From Reyranella sp. (GTDB taxonomy: Bacteria > Pseudomonadota > Alphaproteobacteria > Reyranellales > Reyranellaceae), in contig JAUXRT010000619.1 in NCBI GenBank assembly GCA_030681635.1, positions 1 through 26,854 on the forward strand: DNA of 26,854 nt, given 5' to 3'. The notes under the pieces were generated by a model, which had not been told where the DNA came from, did no database searches, and worked only from the letters and a program-made list of their open reading frames with translations. Within the stretch, counting starts at the first letter, position 1; every line of letters begins with the position of its first letter. Position numbers and translations under genes: made by a program. Shown here piece by piece: positions 1 to 6,589 of this stretch.

Positions 1-40
1 TGCCGCCCATTCGCCCGAGGCCGATGACGCCGATCTGCAT
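1..40 (-). CDS. 6-phosphogluconate dehydrogenase-like protein, N-terminal 13 codons only
   Basis: The reverse strand from 40 reads MQIGVIGLGRMGG and runs off the left edge. This is the first beta strand and glycine-rich loop (GLGRMG) of an NAD(P)-binding Rossmann fold as found at the very N terminus of 6-phosphogluconate dehydrogenases and related beta-hydroxyacid dehydrogenases. A purine-rich AGAGGGGAA lies about 10 bases upstream of the ATG and supports the start. The wording fits decarboxylating 6-phosphogluconate dehydrogenase best, but only 13 residues are visible, so other members of the superfamily (3-hydroxyisobutyrate dehydrogenase, tartronate semialdehyde reductase) remain possible. 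Confidence 0.7.
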   Translation of the reverse strand, partial: MQIGVIGLGRMGG

Positions 41-142
41 GTGCTGTGTGTTCCCCTCTGTGCGTCTAGGTTGGCGGCGCGGCTCCGGGGCGTCAACCTG
101 TGGGCATCAACCTGCAGCCTGAAGGAGAGAGATCATGCGCGG

Positions 143-214
143 GTGAACAACGCTGGCCTCGCCACCCTTCGCGGCGTCGACGATCTCACCAAGGAAGACT
201 TCGACCGAAATCGG
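143..214 (+). pseudogene. Remnant of a short-chain dehydrogenase/reductase (SDR)
   Basis: One forward frame encodes about 24 residues starting VNNAGLATL and ending LTKEDFDRN. The NNAG motif followed some 12 residues later by a D-L-T-x-E-D-F-D-R element is the central strand-4/helix segment of classical SDR enzymes. No Rossmann glycine motif precedes it and no YxxxK catalytic motif follows. After 214 the frame turns into arginine-rich sequence typical of a non-coding frame. I read this as a leftover internal piece of an SDR gene. Part of the otherwise gene-free stretch 41-446. Confidence 0.5.
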
Positions 215-359
215 CGTCGCAGGGACCGCCCTCCGCGACCGCTTCCTCTGCCGTCCCGAAGGCGAGGCCGCCTGACGGAACGGCGGCTGCGATGCGCGGC
301 CCCCAGGCGCGATGTGCATGATCAGAAAGCAGCAGCTTGAGCGGAGTCGGCGTGTTCAT
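210..359 (-). pseudogene. Truncated N terminus of a D-2-hydroxyacid dehydrogenase-like gene
   Basis: From an ATG at 359 the reverse strand encodes about 50 residues beginning MNTPTPLKLLLSDHAHRAWG and reaching EEAVAEGGPCDAD. This pattern (L-L-S-D, then W-G-x-R-I-A-A, then an acidic stretch before D-A-D) resembles the N-terminal segment of alphaproteobacterial D-isomer-specific 2-hydroxyacid dehydrogenases. AGGGTGAG sits about six bases upstream of the ATG, so the original start region appears intact. Similarity stops near 210, exactly where the oppositely oriented SDR remnant begins, and a stop follows at 186. The rest of the gene-free stretch, 360-446, holds no feature I can support beyond the region just before panB. 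Confidence 0.4.
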
Positions 360-446
360 CGCACTCACCCTGTCGGCACTCCATCTGGCTTCACGACACA
401 CCGTGATCTAGCATGACGCACGCCACCTCTCACCGCCTTCAGGACA

Positions 447-1274
447 ATGAGCACCGTCGCCCGCATCAAACGCACGAGCACTCCCCAGATCCGCAGCCGC
501 AAGGGCGCGGAACCCCTCGTCTGCCTGACCGCCTACACCACGCCGATGGCACAGCGCCTGGATCCCCATGTCGACCTCCTGCTGGTCGGCGATTCGCTCG
601 GCATGGTGCTCTACGGCTTCGACAGCACCTTGCCCGTGACGCTCGACATGATGATCGCGCACGGGGCGGCGGTGATGCGGGGCAGCGAGCGCGCCTGCGT
701 GATCGTCGACCTGCCCTTTGGCAGCTATCAGGCGAGCGCCGAGCAGGCCTTCCGCTCGGCCGCGCGCGTCATGGCCGAAACCGGCGCCAGCGGCGTGAAG
801 CTGGAGGGTGGTGCCGAGATGGCCGCGACCGTGCACTTCCTGACCCAGCGCGGCATCCCGGTCTGCGGCCACGTCGGGCTGATGCCGCAGGCGGTGAATG
901 TCGCCGGCGGCTTCAAGGCGACCGGCCGCTCCGACGAGGAGGCGCAGCAAGTGCGACGCGACGCCGAGGCGGTGGCGGCCGCCGGCGCCTTCGCCGTCGT
1001 CCTTGAAGGCACGCTCGAGCCGGTGGCCGCTTCCATCACGGCAGGCCTGCCGGTGCCAACCATCGGCATCGGCGCTTCGCCTGCCTGCGACGGCCAGATC
1101 CTGGTGTCGGAGGATGTGTTCGGACTGTTCAGCGACTTCACGCCGCGCTTCGTCAAGCGCTACGCCGAACTCGGCGACCAGATCTCCGCAGCGGCACAGG
1201 TCTACGCCCAGGAGGTCCGAGCGCGGCGGTTCCCCGGCATGGAGCATTGCTTCCTGCCCAAGCCACCGCGTTAG
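447..1274 (+). CDS. panB: 3-methyl-2-oxobutanoate hydroxymethyltransferase
   Basis: PanB transfers a hydroxymethyl group from 5,10-methylenetetrahydrofolate to 2-oxoisovalerate, giving ketopantoate, the first committed step of pantothenate and coenzyme A synthesis in the cytoplasm. The 275-residue protein has the usual family length and its motifs in order: LTAYTTPMA (27-35), VGDSLGMV with metal ligand Asp49, VDLPFGSY with Asp88, VKLEGG with Glu120, GHVGLMPQ (141-148), the catalytic-base region VVLEGT with Glu187, and PTIGIGASPACDGQ (204-217). The family usually has Gly where Ser211 sits in GIGAS. AGGA precedes the ATG at short spacing. The GMC oxidoreductase gene follows after 29 bases. No panC is adjacent, which is unusual for panB, so its neighbours do not point to a pantothenate operon. 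Confidence 0.96.
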   Translation: MSTVARIKRTSTPQIRSRKGAEPLVCLTAYTTPMAQRLDPHVDLLLVGDSLGMVLYGFDSTLPVTLDMMIAHGAAVMRGSERACVIVDLPFGSYQASAEQAFRSAARVMAETGASGVKLEGGAEMAATVHFLTQRGIPVCGHVGLMPQAVNVAGGFKATGRSDEEAQQVRRDAEAVAAAGAFAVVLEGTLEPVAASITAGLPVPTIGIGASPACDGQILVSEDVFGLFSDFTPRFVKRYAELGDQISAAAQVYAQEVRARRFPGMEHCFLPKPPR

Positions 1275-1303
1275 AACCGGCGAGGACGGGAGAAGGCGCA
1301 GGC

Positions 1304-2953
1304 ATGGACAGTTTCGACTATGTGATCGTGGGCGCCGGATCGGCCGGCAGTGTGCTTGCCAACCGGTTGAGCGAGGATCCGAACGTCACCGTCTGCGTCC
1401 TGGAAGCCGGGCCGTCGGACTGGCATCCCTTCATCCATATCCCCGCCGGTTTCATGTACACACTGGTCAATCCCAGGGTGAACTGGCTCTACACCTCCGA
1501 GCCCAGCGAATGGACCGGCGGCCGGCGCATCGCGGCGCCGCGCGGCAAGACGCTGGGCGGCTCGAGCTCGATCAATGGCCACATCTACAATCGTGGCCAG
1601 CGGATGGACTTCGACGGCTGGGCGCAGCGCGGCAACCGCGGCTGGGGCTATGCCGACGTGCTTCCCTATTTCAGGCGCACCGAACAACGCATCGCCGACG
1701 TGCCCGATGCCGTGGACGAGACCTTCCGCGGCCACGAGGGCAAGCTGCCGATCACCGACCTCGATTGGCGCGATCCCCTGTGCGAGGCCTTCATCGAGGG
1801 CGCGGTGCAGATGGGGATTCCGCGCAACCGCGACTACAACGGCACGATGCAGGCCGGCGTCAGCTACGTGCAGCGCGTGATCCGGAACGGCCGTCGCGTG
1901 AGTGCCGCGCGCGCCTTCCTGCATCCCGCCATGAAGCGGCCGAACCTCACCGTGCGGACGCACGCGCAAGCGACGGAGATCGTGCTCGAGGGCAAGCGCG
2001 CGACAGGCGTGCGCTACCGCAAAGGCGGCCGCGGCGGCAGGCCGATGGAAGTGCGCGCCACCAAGGAAGTGATCCTGTGTGGCGGCACGGTGAACTCGCC
2101 GCAACTCCTGCAGGTCTCCGGCATCGGACCGGCACCGCTGCTGAAATCGCTCGGCATCCCGGTGAAGCACGAGCTGCCGGGCGTCGGCGAGAACCTGCGC
2201 GACCACTATGCGCCGCGCTTCGTCGCCCGCGTAAAGGGCGCCATGAGCATCAACGAGCGCTCGCATGGGCTCCGGCTGGTGGGCGAGGTGCTGAAGTATG
2301 CCGCGACCCGCAAGGGCCTGCTGGCGCTCAACCCGACGCTCATCTACGTGTTCTGGAAATCGGACGAGCGCGTCGACAATTACGACCTGCAGCTCACGTT
2401 TACGCCGGCCAGCTACAAGGAGGGCGTGCAGTCGACACTCGACGACTTCCCCGGCATGACCATCGCCTCCTGGCAGCAGCGGCCCGACAGCACAGGCTAT
2501 GTCCGCGCCCGCTCGGCCGATCCGTTCGAGGCGCCGGTCATCCAGCCGAATTACCTGGCCGCCGAGAGCGACCGCCGCGTGCTGCTGGCCGGCATGAAGC
2601 TCGCCCGCCGCCTGCTGGGCTCGCAGCCGCTCAGCAAATACTACGACCGCGAGGAATTCCCCGGCGCCGAGAAGCAGTCCGACGACGATCTCCTCACCGC
2701 CGCCAAGCAGCGCGGCACGACGACCTTCCATCTCATGGGCTCCTGCCGCATGGCGCCGGACAACGACCCGACCGCGGTCGTCGACGACCAGCTCCGCGTC
2801 CGCGGTCTCGAGGGATTGCGCGTGGTCGACGCCTCGATCATGCCGACCATGCCCTCGGCCAACCTCACCGCCTCGGTGCTGATGATCGCCGAGAAGGCGT
2901 CCGACATGATCCGCGGCCGGCCGGCGCTGGAAGCGGTCGCGCTGAAGGATTGA
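1304..2953 (+). CDS. GMC-family FAD-dependent alcohol oxidoreductase (choline dehydrogenase-like)
   Basis: Glucose-methanol-choline family enzyme of 549 residues that oxidises an alcohol to an aldehyde using FAD; the substrate cannot be read from sequence. The N-terminal dinucleotide fold is GAGSAGSVLANRL (10-22) with Glu34 for the ribose. The family signature GGSSSINGHIYNRG follows near residue 85, the second signature GTVNSPQLLQVSGIGP near residue 265, then GENLRDH. The C-terminal catalytic pair is His476 in FHLMGSC and Asn520 in SANLTAS, with the 44-residue spacing seen in choline oxidase. The ATG at 1304 was chosen because the Rossmann fold starts three residues later and GGGAGAAGG lies just upstream; earlier in-frame codons overlap panB. 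It lies 29 bases after panB and 13 before the hydrolase gene, so co-transcription is likely. Confidence 0.92.
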   Translation: MDSFDYVIVGAGSAGSVLANRLSEDPNVTVCVLEAGPSDWHPFIHIPAGFMYTLVNPRVNWLYTSEPSEWTGGRRIAAPRGKTLGGSSSINGHIYNRGQRMDFDGWAQRGNRGWGYADVLPYFRRTEQRIADVPDAVDETFRGHEGKLPITDLDWRDPLCEAFIEGAVQMGIPRNRDYNGTMQAGVSYVQRVIRNGRRVSAARAFLHPAMKRPNLTVRTHAQATEIVLEGKRATGVRYRKGGRGGRPMEVRATKEVILCGGTVNSPQLLQVSGIGPAPLLKSLGIPVKHELPGVGENLRDHYAPRFVARVKGAMSINERSHGLRLVGEVLKYAATRKGLLALNPTLIYVFWKSDERVDNYDLQLTFTPASYKEGVQSTLDDFPGMTIASWQQRPDSTGYVRARSADPFEAPVIQPNYLAAESDRRVLLAGMKLARRLLGSQPLSKYYDREEFPGAEKQSDDDLLTAAKQRGTTTFHLMGSCRMAPDNDPTAVVDDQLRVRGLEGLRVVDASIMPTMPSANLTASVLMIAEKASDMIRGRPALEAVALKD

Positions 2954-2966
2954 GGGAGGCCTGGCG

Positions 2967-4058
2967 ATGGCGGACACGGCGAACGAACCGGCCATCGACG
3001 CCATCACCAACCTGGTGCCCGCGACCCTGCGGGCGCTTTATGCGCTGGAATTCGCCGCCCGCCATCTCTCGCCCGACACGCTGTCCCGGCTGATCGAGGC
3101 CGTCGCGGGCCGCTACGAAGAGGTCGATGCCGCCCTCGCAGCCTCACGTGCGACCGACTGGCCGGAGCGGCTGGCGCCGGTGCGCGATTGCCTGGAGCGC
3201 GCGGCCGGCGTGGCTGCCCAGGGCATCACGGAGCTTCTTGCGGCCCCCGAGGCACCACAGCCCATCGTCGCGGCCTACCGGGCTTTGCGCACCTACGCGC
3301 GCGCCGCCGAAGCGCTCTACCCGATGGCGGCGCATCTGAAGTCCGTCAGTCAATTTTTCCTCGAGCCCGCCGTGCGCGGCGATACCGCGCTCACCGATCG
3401 GCTGGCCGGGCTCGACGCGACGCGCGACGGAGTGGGTGTGATGCATGTCGGTGGCCCCGCCGGCACACGCGGCGCCTTCTCGCTCTATGTGCCGGAAACC
3501 TACGACCCCGCCCAGCCCATGCCGCTCGTGGTCGCGCTGCACGGCGGCAGCGGCAATGGCGGCGGTTTTCTGTGGAGCTGGGTGCGGGAGGCACGCACCC
3601 GCGGCGTGATCGTGATCGCACCGACGGCGCGCGGCTCGACCTGGTCGCTGATGGAGCCCGACGTCGACGGGCCGAACATCGATCGCATGGTCGCGGAGGT
3701 CGCGGGCCAATGGAACGTCGATCCGTCGCGCCGGCTCCTCACCGGCATGAGTGACGGCGGCACCTTTTCCTATGTGCTGGGTCTGGGCGACAAGTGCCGC
3801 TTCACGCACCTCGCGCCCGTGGCCGCGGCCTTCCATCCGATGATGATGAGCTTCGCCGGCACAGATCGGGTGCGCGGATTGCCGATCCATGTCGTGCATG
3901 GCGCGCGGGACTGGATGTTCCCGCCCGGCATGGCCCGGGAGGCCGAGCGCGTGCTTGCGGAGGCTGGCGCCGCGGTGATCTATCGCGAGATCGCCGATCT
4001 CTCGCACACCTATCCGCGCGACGAGAATGCCGCGATCCTCGACTGGTTTCTGGGCTAG
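2967..4058 (+). CDS. Alpha/beta hydrolase (phospholipase/carboxylesterase type) with helical N-terminal extension
   Basis: The C-terminal half (about 150-363) is an alpha/beta hydrolase of the phospholipase/carboxylesterase or PHB-depolymerase-like type: oxyanion element VVALHGGSGNGGG (188-200), nucleophile elbow GMSDGG with Ser262, acid Asp315 in GARDWMFP, and His347 in LSHTYP. It should hydrolyse ester bonds; the substrate is unknown. No signal peptide is visible, so it is probably cytoplasmic. The first 130 residues are helix-rich, alanine-rich and without a motif I recognise. The start is supported by TGAGGGAGG upstream, which overlaps the end of the GMC gene region. Its stop overlaps by three bases the stop of the oppositely oriented DUF1488 gene. 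Confidence 0.85.
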   Translation: MADTANEPAIDAITNLVPATLRALYALEFAARHLSPDTLSRLIEAVAGRYEEVDAALAASRATDWPERLAPVRDCLERAAGVAAQGITELLAAPEAPQPIVAAYRALRTYARAAEALYPMAAHLKSVSQFFLEPAVRGDTALTDRLAGLDATRDGVGVMHVGGPAGTRGAFSLYVPETYDPAQPMPLVVALHGGSGNGGGFLWSWVREARTRGVIVIAPTARGSTWSLMEPDVDGPNIDRMVAEVAGQWNVDPSRRLLTGMSDGGTFSYVLGLGDKCRFTHLAPVAAAFHPMMMSFAGTDRVRGLPIHVVHGARDWMFPPGMAREAERVLAEAGAAVIYREIADLSHTYPRDENAAILDWFLG

Positions 4059-4318
4059 AAGTCGGAGGACCGCAGGTCGTACGAGCCCTTGCGCCCCCGG
4101 TCGTACAATTTGGCCGCGGCCACGTGAATCCGCTCGCGGTTCAGGTCGAAGGCATTCAGCAAGCCCGCTTCATCGACGCCCGTTCCGGGCTGGATCTGCT
4201 TCAGCGCTTCTTCATCGACGAAGAACGGCGCTTCCATTGCGCCGTCGTGCCCCCAGAAGCCCACGGCGTGCAAGGCAGCATCGTAGTAGCGGCTTTGGTT
4301 GGGGAACTGGATGGTCAT
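4055..4318 (-). CDS. DUF1488 family protein
   Basis: An 87-residue protein with the DUF1488 pattern: FPNQSRYYD at the N terminus, VGFWGHDGAMEAPFFV in the middle, then EALKQI, DEAGLLNAFDLNRERI and YDRGRKGSYDL near the end. The function of the family is not known. It is small and soluble with no signal or membrane segment. No clear Shine-Dalgarno sequence precedes the ATG at 4318, but similarity starts within the first residues, so the start is probably right. It lies downstream of the lipoprotein and nepR on the same strand, next to the stress-response node, though I found no EcfG-type promoter directly in front of it. Confidence 0.85.
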   Translation of the reverse strand: MTIQFPNQSRYYDAALHAVGFWGHDGAMEAPFFVDEEALKQIQPGTGVDEAGLLNAFDLNRERIHVAAAKLYDRGRKGSYDLRSSDF

Positions 4319-4335
4319 GTGATTTGAGCAAGGAA

Positions 4336-4370
4336 AAGGCGCTGGCCGCCTTCCGGCAGCGCAGCGCCTT
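4336..4370 (-). terminator. Candidate hairpin terminator after the lipoprotein gene
   Basis: AAGGCGCT (4336-4343) and AGCGCCTT (4363-4370) are a perfect 8-base inverted repeat with a 19-base loop that can fold further through GCC/GGC. On the reverse strand the stem is followed by TTTTCC, a short T run, and it lies 18 bases past the lipoprotein stop. It may end or attenuate the lipoprotein transcript before the DUF1488 gene. The T run is weak, so this is tentative. Confidence 0.4.
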
Positions 4371-4387
4371 CCCGACCTTGGTCTGGA

Positions 4388-4603
4388 TCAGCGTTCCGGT
4401 GTGGTCGCCGCGCCGACGCCAGCGCCGACCGCGCCGCCGATCAGCGCGCCCGGCAGGACGCCAACGCCCGTCGCGCTGCCAATCACGGCACCGCTGCCGG
4501 CGCCGATAGCGCCGCCGGTGACGGCGCGCTGGCCCCAGGTATCGCCGCAGGCGGTCGCGCCGAACAGAATGGCCGCGAGCGCCATGAACTTGAGTGCCGA
4601 CAT
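4388..4603 (-). CDS. Small glycine-zipper lipoprotein, predicted EcfG-dependent
   Basis: A 71-residue protein starting MSALKFMALAAILFGATACG, a signal sequence ending at a probable lipid-attached Cys19 (the box ATAC is imperfect because leucine is missing at -3). The rest is a run of GxxxG spacing (GGAIGAGSGAVIG, then GALIGGAVGAGVG), a glycine zipper like those in OsmB and 17-kDa surface antigen proteins, which sit in the envelope and are often stress-induced. TCGGGAGG stands about seven bases before the ATG. A perfect GGAAC-N16-CGTT promoter lies 30 bases upstream, so control by the general stress sigma factor is expected. Its molecular role is unknown. Confidence 0.8.
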   Translation of the reverse strand: MSALKFMALAAILFGATACGDTWGQRAVTGGAIGAGSGAVIGSATGVGVLPGALIGGAVGAGVGAATTPER

Positions 4604-4633
4604 GAAAGCCTCCCGAATGAACTGTGCAGGCTC

Positions 4634-4658
4634 AACGCAGACGTTGCCCACCGGTTCC
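4634..4658 (-). promoter_or_regulatory. EcfG-type (general stress) promoter for the lipoprotein gene
   Basis: On the reverse strand GGAAC (4658-4654) and CGTT (4637-4634) are separated by exactly 16 bases, a perfect match to the published alphaproteobacterial EcfG consensus GGAAC-N16/17-CGTT. The -10 element ends 30 bases before the lipoprotein ATG, leaving a leader of roughly 24 bases. It lies just past the end of nepR. Confidence 0.8.
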
Positions 4659-4668
4659 CGACACGCGG

Positions 4669-4890
4669 CTATTGCGATGCAGGCTCCGTGGCCCCGTTCT
4701 GGTTCGCTGCGGGCCGGCTCGTATCGGACCCCGAGGGCTTGCCGATCAGGCGTGCAAGATCGCCGGGCAACGGCTCCAGGGCGATGGAGTCGTACATCTC
4801 GTGAAGCTGCCTCTGCAGCCAATCGTCGAACGGCCGCCCGCCGCGCCGGGCGGGGCTGGTCGCGACGGAATGATCTGAATTCACTGGCAT
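4669..4890 (-). CDS. nepR: NepR-type anti-sigma factor of the general stress response
   Basis: A 73-residue protein whose centre, WLQRQLHEMYDSIALEPLP (24-42) followed by DLARLI, carries the NepR pattern: L-x-x-Q-L-x-x-[LM]-Y-D then E-P-[LIV]-P then a leucine-rich helix. NepR holds the EcfG sigma factor inactive and is itself captured by the sigma-like domain of phosphorylated PhyR. The phyR gene lies 443 bases away, divergently oriented, which strongly supports the call. The tail after residue 50 is polar and looks disordered, as usual. The ATG at 4890 has no Shine-Dalgarno sequence (a pyrimidine-rich TTCTTCCTCC precedes it), so the start is less certain. In many species ecfG follows nepR; here the next gene is the lipoprotein, and no sigma factor is present. 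Confidence 0.82.
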   Translation of the reverse strand: MPVNSDHSVATSPARRGGRPFDDWLQRQLHEMYDSIALEPLPGDLARLIGKPSGSDTSRPAANQNGATEPASQ

Positions 4891-5063
4891 GGAGGAAGAA
4901 CACGGCCCGAGCCGCTTGGTTGCCGCGCGGCTGCAAACAATCGCCCATTTGGCCGCCCATTCGGCGCCGATCCGGTTTCTGCACGATCACGCAACCTCGC
5001 TGAAGCGGTCGCCCGACCCGAAAGGGCCAGCCTGCGCGGGCCCGTCTTTCCAGGCCGGTCGAG

Positions 5064-5088
5064 GGAACCTTCCCGCGATCGAGGCGTT
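5064..5088 (+). promoter_or_regulatory. EcfG-type (general stress) promoter for the DUF1328 gene and probably phyR
   Basis: GGAAC (5064-5068) and CGTT (5085-5088) are 16 bases apart, a perfect match to the EcfG consensus. A second CGTT at 5090 would give spacing 21 and is less likely to be the -10. The element ends 31 bases before the DUF1328 start codon. phyR begins 50 bases after the DUF1328 stop with no hairpin between them, so the same promoter could drive phyR. Confidence 0.82.
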
Positions 5089-5119
5089 TCGTTAGCCACA
5101 TCCGGTGGGAGAAGTCGGC

Positions 5120-5284
5120 ATGCTGAACTGGGCACTTACATTCTTGGTCATCGCGCTGGTCGCCGCCGTGTTCGGCTTTGGCGGCATCGCCTCGACCGCC
5201 GCCGGCTTCGCGCAGATCTGCTTCTTCATCTTCCTCGTGCTTTTCCTCGTCAGCACCGTTGCCCATGTCGTCCGACGCCGATAG
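5120..5284 (+). CDS. DUF1328 family small membrane protein
   Basis: A 54-residue hydrophobic protein beginning MLNWALTFLVIALVAAVFGF and ending VVRRR. Two membrane segments (about 4-20 and 31-50) flank a GGIASTAAG turn, and the arginine end should face the cytoplasm. This is the standard DUF1328/YtjA-like layout. Function is unknown; members are often stress-induced, which agrees with the EcfG promoter directly in front. GGGAGAAG before the ATG serves as the ribosome binding site. It is likely the first gene of a transcript that includes phyR. Confidence 0.85.
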   Translation: MLNWALTFLVIALVAAVFGFGGIASTAAGFAQICFFIFLVLFLVSTVAHVVRRR

Positions 5285-5333
5285 AGGCTGAACAGCGTAT
5301 GATGGCACTGCCGCGACCGGTGAAAGGACAGAC

Positions 5334-6119
5334 ATGAACGGATTGAGAGAGGAAGCGGCCGCGACGCTGCCGTATCTGCGCCGTTATGCGCGCGCGCTGA
5401 CGGGCAGTCAGCCGCTTGGCGACCAATGGGTCCGGATGTGTGTCGAGGTCCTGCTGCAGCAGCCGGAACTCCTGGGCTCCAAGGCCACGACGGCAGCCGA
5501 CATCTTCACCATCTTCCACAAGCTTCAACTGCCGTTCAACGCCCTCGAGCCGGAGGCTCCAGCCGAGGCGACCGATGCGCCCGCGCGCCTCAAGACGCAC
5601 CTCACGGACATTCCGCAGCGGCAACGGCAGGTCCTCCTGCTCACCGTCCTCGAAGGCTTTTCGATCCGTGAGGTCGCAGACATCCTGGGAATCAGCATCG
5701 ACGAGGCGGAGGCCGACCTGAAGGGCGCGCGCGACGAACTGGAGCGGGTCGCCTCGGTGCGCGTGCTGGTCATCGAGGACGAAGCCGTGATCGCCCTCGA
5801 CGTCGCCAAGATCGTCCGCAACGCCGGCCATCAGGTCGTGGGCATCGCCCCCACCGAGAAGGCCGCCATCGACCTCGCCAAGAAGCATCTGCCACATCTG
5901 GTGCTGGCCGACATCCAGCTCAGGGACGGCGACAGCGGCATCGCCGCCGTGCGCGAGATCCTGAAGGCGGTGTCGGCGCCCGTCATCTTCGTGACCGGCT
6001 TCCCCGAGCGGCTGCTGACCGGACATGGCCTGGAGCCCGCCTTCATCATCACCAAGCCGTTCAATCCCGAGATGCTGAAGACGGCGATGGCCCACGCCCT
6101 GAATTCGGTCGTGGTCTGA
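5334..6119 (+). CDS. phyR: PhyR, anti-anti-sigma response regulator of the general stress response
   Basis: A 261-residue cytoplasmic regulator with the diagnostic PhyR order: an EcfG-like sigma domain first (sigma-2-like about 8-70, sigma-4-like about 92-140 with QRQVLLLTVLEGFSIREVADILGIS) and a receiver domain last (143-256). In the receiver, acidic residues 148-150 (EDE), phosphoacceptor Asp193 in LADIQLRDGDSG, Thr221 and Lys241 in ITKPF are all present, and FVTGFPERLL matches the FATGUY-type motif of PhyR receivers. When phosphorylated it binds NepR and frees EcfG. GAAAGGAC precedes the ATG. The gene follows the DUF1328 gene by 49 bases, under a likely EcfG promoter at 5064, giving feedback. 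No cognate HWE histidine kinase is found in the window. Confidence 0.95.
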   Translation: MNGLREEAAATLPYLRRYARALTGSQPLGDQWVRMCVEVLLQQPELLGSKATTAADIFTIFHKLQLPFNALEPEAPAEATDAPARLKTHLTDIPQRQRQVLLLTVLEGFSIREVADILGISIDEAEADLKGARDELERVASVRVLVIEDEAVIALDVAKIVRNAGHQVVGIAPTEKAAIDLAKKHLPHLVLADIQLRDGDSGIAAVREILKAVSAPVIFVTGFPERLLTGHGLEPAFIITKPFNPEMLKTAMAHALNSVVV

Positions 6120-6479
6120 TCACTCGTTGTATCTGGCGGTCGTGATGCCGCTGGCACGGTCGTAGAAGACCTGGAGCTTCCTGAGATTGCAGAGGTTCAG
6201 GTACTGCCAGACCGCCGGCGCGCCGCCGTCGGCAAAGCCCAGCTTGATGTCCACCTGACAGACCAGTTGCGAGGCGGGAATCACGATCTGCCGCGACTCG
6301 CCCGCCTTGATAGCGGGCGGGCGGAGCAGGTTGGGGCTCCACATCCCCATGTCGGTCTGTGAGATCGACATCTCGCTGATCGGATAGGCCGTCGAATTGA
6401 CCAGCAGGAACGTGGTGTCCACGGCCAGCGCGCTGCCGGCAAACAGCGAGAGCACGGCAACGACAATCGAACGCAGCAT
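6120..6479 (-). CDS. Small secreted protein of unknown function
   Basis: A 119-residue protein with a clear Sec signal peptide (MLRSIVVAVLSLFAGSALA, cleavage after residue 19). The mature part starts DTTFLLVNSTAYPISEMSIS, contains W47-S-P-N-L-L and WQYLNLCNL (91-99), with cysteines at 74 and 97 that could form one disulfide. This resembles a widespread group of short periplasmic proteins with N-x-T-x-Y-x-I near the start and N-L-C near the end, for which no function is established. A GGGGGA element lies about nine bases before the ATG. The gene abuts phyR tail to tail with no spacer. The 110 bases between it and the deacetylase gene must contain both divergent promoters, but I could not pick out convincing elements. 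Confidence 0.75.
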   Translation of the reverse strand: MLRSIVVAVLSLFAGSALAVDTTFLLVNSTAYPISEMSISQTDMGMWSPNLLRPPAIKAGESRQIVIPASQLVCQVDIKLGFADGGAPAVWQYLNLCNLRKLQVFYDRASGITTARYNE

Positions 6480-6589
6480 TTACTGAAATCCCCCAAGGAA
6501 GCCGGCATCTTATCGCCGCACCGCACGGCGGCTCAAGCGATGGATCGGACGCCCTATCCCTGATGCGCGCGGCGCGCTAGAGGAAAGAT

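Noticed and set aside
1271..3010. Very long open frame antisense to the GMC oxidoreductase gene, and similar long antisense frames elsewhere
   Set aside because: High third-position GC leaves stop codons rare in other frames. The translations are Arg/His/Gly/Ala-rich with no family motif and conflict with confidently assigned genes.
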